10,685 nt of DNA from Deltaproteobacteria bacterium (lineage in GTDB: Bacteria > Desulfobacterota > Deferrimicrobia > Deferrimicrobiales > Deferrimicrobiaceae). Position numbers and translations under genes: made by a program. The notes below the pieces were generated by a model. The model worked only from the letters and a program-made list of their open reading frames with translations, was not told the DNA's origin and did not search any database. The stretch is from contig JAJZRM010000066.1 of assembly GCA_021802685.1 (NCBI GenBank), positions 1 through 10,685 of the forward strand. The letters run 5' to 3'. This document shows, one piece after another, positions 8,605-10,685 of the stretch. The first letter of the stretch is position 1. Every line of letters begins with the position of its first letter.

Positions 8605-9198
8605 TCAGGAATATCCCCCGATGATCTCCCGCCTCCTGAAGCAGGAAACCGTATGGTCGTTCACCATCCCGGTCGCCTGCATGTGCGCATAGCATATCGT
8701 CGAGCCGACGAATTTGAAACCTCTCCGGCGCAAATCCCCGCTCAGCGCGTCCGATTCCCGGCTGTTCGCGCGGTAATCGCTCAACTCCCGGATCTCGTTC
8801 ACGATGGGCCTGCCGTCCACGAATTTCCAGATGTAGGCGTCGAAACTTCCGAACTCCTCCTGGATCTCCAGAAATCTCCGGGCGTTTTCGATCGCGGCGA
8901 GGATCTTGGCCCGGTTGCGGATGATCCCGGGGTCCGCAAGGAGTTCCCGCACCTTCCTCCCGCCGTACCGGGCCACCTTCGCCGGATCGAATCGATCGAA
9001 GGCCGCCCGGTAATTCTCCCGCTTCCGCAGCACGGTATACCAGCTCAAGCCCGCCTGGGCGGCTTCCAGGGTGAGGAATTCGAACAGGAGCCGGTCGTCA
9101 TGGACCGGCACGCCCCATTCCTTGTCGTGGTAATCGACGTACTCCGGTTTTCCGGGGTCCACCCAGGGACAACGACGCACGGCATTCCTCTCCCGCAT
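8605..9198 (-). CDS. tag: DNA-3-methyladenine glycosylase I
   Basis: This base-excision repair enzyme removes 3-methyladenine from alkylated DNA. The 197-residue product (E. coli Tag: 187) matches along its length: CPWVDPGKPEYVDYHDKEWG, FEFLTLEAAQAGLSW, GIIRNRAKI, FKFVGSTICYAHMQATGMVN. The zinc ligands known for E. coli Tag (Cys4, His17, His175, Cys179) correspond to Cys10, His24, His182 and Cys186, and the active-site Glu38 to Glu45. The ATG at 9196-9198 is chosen because AGGTGG lies 8 bases upstream; a GTG at 9210 would add four residues. The AG of that ribosome binding site comes from the CTAG end of the adjacent inverted-repeat element. The gene appears to stand alone, since the rplM promoter begins right after its stop. 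Confidence 0.95.
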   Translation of the reverse strand: MRERNAVRRCPWVDPGKPEYVDYHDKEWGVPVHDDRLLFEFLTLEAAQAGLSWYTVLRKRENYRAAFDRFDPAKVARYGGRKVRELLADPGIIRNRAKILAAIENARRFLEIQEEFGSFDAYIWKFVDGRPIVNEIRELSDYRANSRESDALSGDLRRRGFKFVGSTICYAHMQATGMVNDHTVSCFRRREIIGGYS

Positions 9199-9210
9199 TG
9201 AAGTTGCCAC

Positions 9211-9379
9211 CTAGTGTACCGTCTCGCAAATAGCTTGACGCATCGAGAGCGTCGATGCGCCGCGCCGGCAAGGCGCGCAAGTGAAGGCGTACTGGGAGAG
9301 TACGGCGAACTTGTGCAACGAAGCTGGAGCGGATGCAGCGGCACTCGAATGCCAAGATATTTGTGAGACGGTGCACTAG
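9211..9379. mobile_element. MITE-like element with 27-bp terminal inverted repeats and internal hairpins
   Basis: The two ends, 9211-9237 and 9353-9379, are inverted copies that match at 24 of 27 positions; each begins CTAGTG and contains ACCGTCTC and CAAATA. The interior (about 115 bp) holds several further hairpins: GCATCGA with TCGATGC around 9240-9258, a GC-rich arm near 9259-9279, nested CAAGT/ACTTG and GTACT/AGTAC arms (9279-9313), and GCACTCGAATGC at 9341-9352. No protein-coding gene is convincing. CTAG at both ends may be a 4-bp target duplication (or TA within it). Size, inverted ends and intergenic position suggest a non-autonomous transposon-derived repeat. A structured dispersed repeat of another kind cannot be excluded from one copy. 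Confidence 0.75.
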
Positions 9380-9957
9380 CGTCCGTCCCCCGGCGAGAGC
9401 TTCGGATATTCGGATTTCTTCGGATCGTTTTCGTATGCGGCGACCATCTCCTTCGCATCCTGAGCATGGCGGTCCTGCCAGATTTTCAGCGCCGCCTCGT
9501 CGGGACGCAGCAGAGTAAGCTCGTTCTCGTATTTCCGCATCTCGTCCCAGTGCTTCGACCCGCGGTTGACCGGCTCGAATGCGACGCGCGCACGCCAGAT
9601 CCCGGGGTAGATGTTCGTAAAAACGTAGTACAGCTTCCCCGCCTCGAGGTCAGCCTCTAGATAATCCTGATTCTCTGCCGACGCGATGAAGAGATGCCGA
9701 CCCGGGTTTGTCGAGTAATCGAACTGCGATTTCGCGACGCTGTTCCCGATCGTCTTCTCCCCGTCCAGGACGTTGACGTTCACGGCGAACCCGAACGACG
9801 AAGGGCGCATGAACCGTACGACGGCCTTGTCCCTCATCAACGGGGCCCGCGTCTCGGTCGGCTTCATGTACGACGACGATCCGGCGCACGACGAGAGGAT
9901 GAACAATCCGACTCCCAGCAGACCAATGAAACCCTTCCTCATACCCGACGGTTCCAT
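9376..9957 (-). CDS. DUF2846-like lipoprotein
   Basis: The 193-residue product begins with a lipoprotein signal peptide: MRKGF, a hydrophobic core, then the lipobox LSSC with Cys24 as the predicted lipidated residue. The part after it, with KAVVRFMRPSSFGFAVNVNV, a turn DGEKTIGN, NPGRHLFIAS and LEAGKLYYVF, resembles DUF2846-type domains of secreted lipoproteins whose function is unknown. The C-terminus is polar and probably helical. The ATG at 9957 directly follows GGGGGAGGAG, so spacing is short; the ATG at 9942 (MRKGF) would give a more classical signal peptide. The stop TAG lies in the CTAG end of the neighbouring inverted-repeat element. The start lies 43 bases past the recombination point of the last attC site, so the gene is either the chromosomal flank or a cassette that lost its own attC. 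Confidence 0.75.
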   Translation of the reverse strand: MEPSGMRKGFIGLLGVGLFILSSCAGSSSYMKPTETRAPLMRDKAVVRFMRPSSFGFAVNVNVLDGEKTIGNSVAKSQFDYSTNPGRHLFIASAENQDYLEADLEAGKLYYVFTNIYPGIWRARVAFEPVNRGSKHWDEMRKYENELTLLRPDEAALKIWQDRHAQDAKEMVAAYENDPKKSEYPKLSPGDGR

Positions 9958-9994
9958 CTCCTCCCCCTGCTGTCAAGTCATGGATTTTAAGTCC

Positions 9995-10102
9995 ATCCAA
10001 CGCTCAAGCTAAGCTGCGGGCCGAGCGGGCGCGCTTTTTACCCGCGAGCAACAGAAAAAGCGTGAACGCGAGGGAGCCGTCAGCTTCAGCCTGTAGTTAG
10101 TC
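9995..10102 (-). other. integron attC site, 108 bp, downstream of the TfoX cassette
   Basis: Read on the minus strand, the site starts with R'' GACTAAC (10102-10096) and ends with R' GTTGGAT (10001-9995), which fits the consensus GTTRRRY. The inner arms CAGGCTGAAGCT (10093-10082) and AGCTTAGCTTG (10015-10005) pair imperfectly, with one unpaired base in the first arm at 10087, the hallmark that gives attC sites their orientation. The centre contains a further hairpin (ACGCTTTTT with AAAAAGCG). R'' is complementary not to the adjacent R' but to the TTAGTC at the far end of the same cassette, exactly as expected for an excisable cassette. Confidence 0.87.
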
Positions 10103-10493
10103 GGCAGAATACAAATGCCTCCGAAAATATTATTTTGCCGGTAGGCCAAGCACATAATCCAAGGATTTTTTGACCCAAAAATTCAGGTCCTTTGTCGTGC
10201 TGAAGCCTTTCGCCTCAACGTATAAAAAACCAGTAAGAGGTTTGCCGGTAAAATCCATTTCATGAGCAAAAGGTTTTGACAATAAGGGCCTGTAGGCTTC
10301 TGGGCCTACTCGTACCATGAGTTTGTCTTGGAGCACCCCACAGCACATGTTCCCGTAAACCATAAACGCCAAGCCGCCAAACATCTTCTTTTCAGAAACG
10401 CCATCGATTTTTCCGAGAGCTTTCCGAACTCGACTCGCTACCGCCTCGTCGTACCCCATAAATCTGTCTCCGAAGTACTTCCTGACCGACTAA
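10001..10493 (-). mobile_element. integron gene cassette (TfoX-like gene plus its attC)
   Basis: The cassette is bounded by the two predicted cleavage points (between G and TT of each R' site), at 10494/10493 and 10001/10000, and is 493 bp long. It has the standard layout: short leader, one gene in the same orientation as attC, then attC at the 3' end. The leader begins TTAGTC, complementary to the GACTAAC in its own attC, so the circular form would rebuild a proper site. GC content is about 44 percent over 10141-10320 (79 of 180 bases), far below the operon at the left of the window. Confidence 0.85.
10130..10459 (-). CDS. TfoX N-terminal domain protein (integron cassette gene)
   Basis: The 109-residue product is a stand-alone TfoX N-terminal domain: YDEAVASRVRKAL, then KKMFGGLAFMVYGNMCCGV, DKLMVRVGPEAY, MDFTGKPLTGFLYVE and WVKKSLDYVLGLP, all characteristic of this family. 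The C-terminal TfoX domain of the competence regulator TfoX/Sxy is absent, as in many short family members whose function is unknown, so no role in competence should be assumed. The ATG has GGAG 8 bases upstream and lies 28 bases inside the cassette. The stop is 27 bases before the attC R'' box. Base and codon use is much more AT-rich than in the neighbouring chromosomal genes, which supports acquisition as a cassette. Confidence 0.9.
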   Translation of the reverse strand: MGYDEAVASRVRKALGKIDGVSEKKMFGGLAFMVYGNMCCGVLQDKLMVRVGPEAYRPLLSKPFAHEMDFTGKPLTGFLYVEAKGFSTTKDLNFWVKKSLDYVLGLPAK

Positions 10494-10547
10494 CGCTCAG
10501 GCTAAGCTTCCCGCAGGGCAGCCGTCAGCTTCAGCCTGTTGTTAGCC
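10488..10547 (-). other. integron attC site, 60 bp, between two cassettes
   Basis: On the minus strand R'' is GGCTAAC (10547-10541) and R' is GTTAGTC (10494-10488). The inner arms CAGGCTGAAGCT (10538-10527) and AGCTTAGCCTG (10508-10498) pair perfectly except for one extra base in the first arm (10532). It shares a 20-base stretch, ACAGGCTGAAGCTGACGGCT, and the 3' motif TGAGCGTT with the other attC site, although the centres and lengths differ. Such near-identical ends are typical of the resident sites of one chromosomal integron. Confidence 0.87.
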
Positions 10548-10685
10548 GGCAAGGTCTCCACCCCGAACACACGGAATCCACCGAGATACGGTCGCGCGAT
10601 AATTTGCGTAGGAACTTCCAAATTTTCGTTGCAAGATCGGCTCTTCGTAGATGACCACGAAAAGGTGAAATAACAAGAACACGCC
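10542..10685 (-). CDS. isoprenylcysteine carboxyl methyltransferase-family membrane protein, C-terminus only (cassette gene, cut by window edge)
   Basis: The minus strand is open from the window edge to a TAA, giving the last 47 residues of a protein. After a hydrophobic stretch (VFLLFHLFVVIY) it reads YEEPILQRKFGSSYANYRAT and VSRWIP. This EEP-x-L-x-x-x-FG-x-x-Y-x-x-Y ... RWIP pattern is the conserved C-terminal signature of ICMT/PEMT-type membrane methyltransferases, which methylate small molecules or lipids; the substrate cannot be told. The stop codon lies inside the R'' box of the adjacent attC (GGCTAAC), a common layout in integron cassettes. The start and upstream part are outside the window. 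Confidence 0.75.
   Translation of the reverse strand, partial: GVFLLFHLFVVIYEEPILQRKFGSSYANYRATVSRWIPCVRGGDLAG

Noticed and set aside
9098..9376. Open frame on the minus strand running through the inverted-repeat element into tag
   Set aside because: It is composed of the hairpin element plus an out-of-frame part of tag, with no ribosome binding site or domain. Dispersed repeats often give such spurious proteins.
9211..9379. The inverted-repeat element as a third attC site
   Set aside because: It lacks the AAC and GTT core boxes, its ends do not complement the TTGGAT start of the preceding segment, and its long near-perfect ends are unlike attC architecture.
10328..10654. Plus-strand open frame across the TfoX gene and attC, or cassettes oriented on the plus strand
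   Set aside because: The unpaired base lies in the arm that is 5' on the minus strand, and both recognisable genes run on the minus strand toward their attC, so the array is oriented on minus.

Overview
This window is GC-rich chromosomal DNA in which every convincing gene lies on the minus strand, so it is read here from right to left. The gene content (a complete Kdo pathway plus Lpt lipopolysaccharide export genes) indicates a diderm, LPS-making bacterium. The order kdsB-pyrG-kdsA-kdsD-kdsC-lptC-lptA-lptB, with rplM-rpsI-argC directly upstream, resembles arrangements known from deltaproteobacterial (Desulfobacterota, Geobacter-like) genomes. That assignment is inference from gene order and composition, and the species cannot be named.

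Right end (about 9990-10685): a piece of an integron cassette array. Two attC recombination sites (10488-10547 and 9995-10102) bracket a 493-bp cassette carrying a TfoX N-terminal-domain gene. The tail of a second cassette, encoding the C-terminus of an isoprenylcysteine methyltransferase-family membrane protein, runs off the window edge. The cassettes are clearly lower in GC (about 44 percent in the part counted) than the rest. No integrase is visible; it would be expected to the right of the window.

9211-9957: a small DUF2846-like lipoprotein gene sits next to the last attC. It is followed by a 169-bp MITE-like element with 27-bp imperfect terminal inverted repeats and several internal hairpins. 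The CTAG ends of this element supply the lipoprotein's stop codon on one side and part of the next gene's ribosome binding site on the other.

7601-9198: a DNA-3-methyladenine glycosylase I gene (tag), then the ribosomal operon rplM-rpsI. That operon has a good sigma70-type promoter (17-bp spacer) and ends at a strong intrinsic terminator.

1-7532: a nine-gene, almost gapless operon: argC, kdsB, pyrG, kdsA, kdsD, kdsC, lptC, lptA, lptB. Most junctions overlap by 4 to 22 bases, which suggests translational coupling. KdsD makes arabinose-5-phosphate, KdsA condenses it with PEP, KdsC dephosphorylates Kdo-8-P, and KdsB activates Kdo with CTP, which PyrG makes. LptC, LptA and LptB are parts of the machine that carries the finished LPS to the outer membrane. 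ArgC (arginine biosynthesis) is the functional outsider at the head. lptB is cut by the window edge, and its last codons contain suspicious substitutions.
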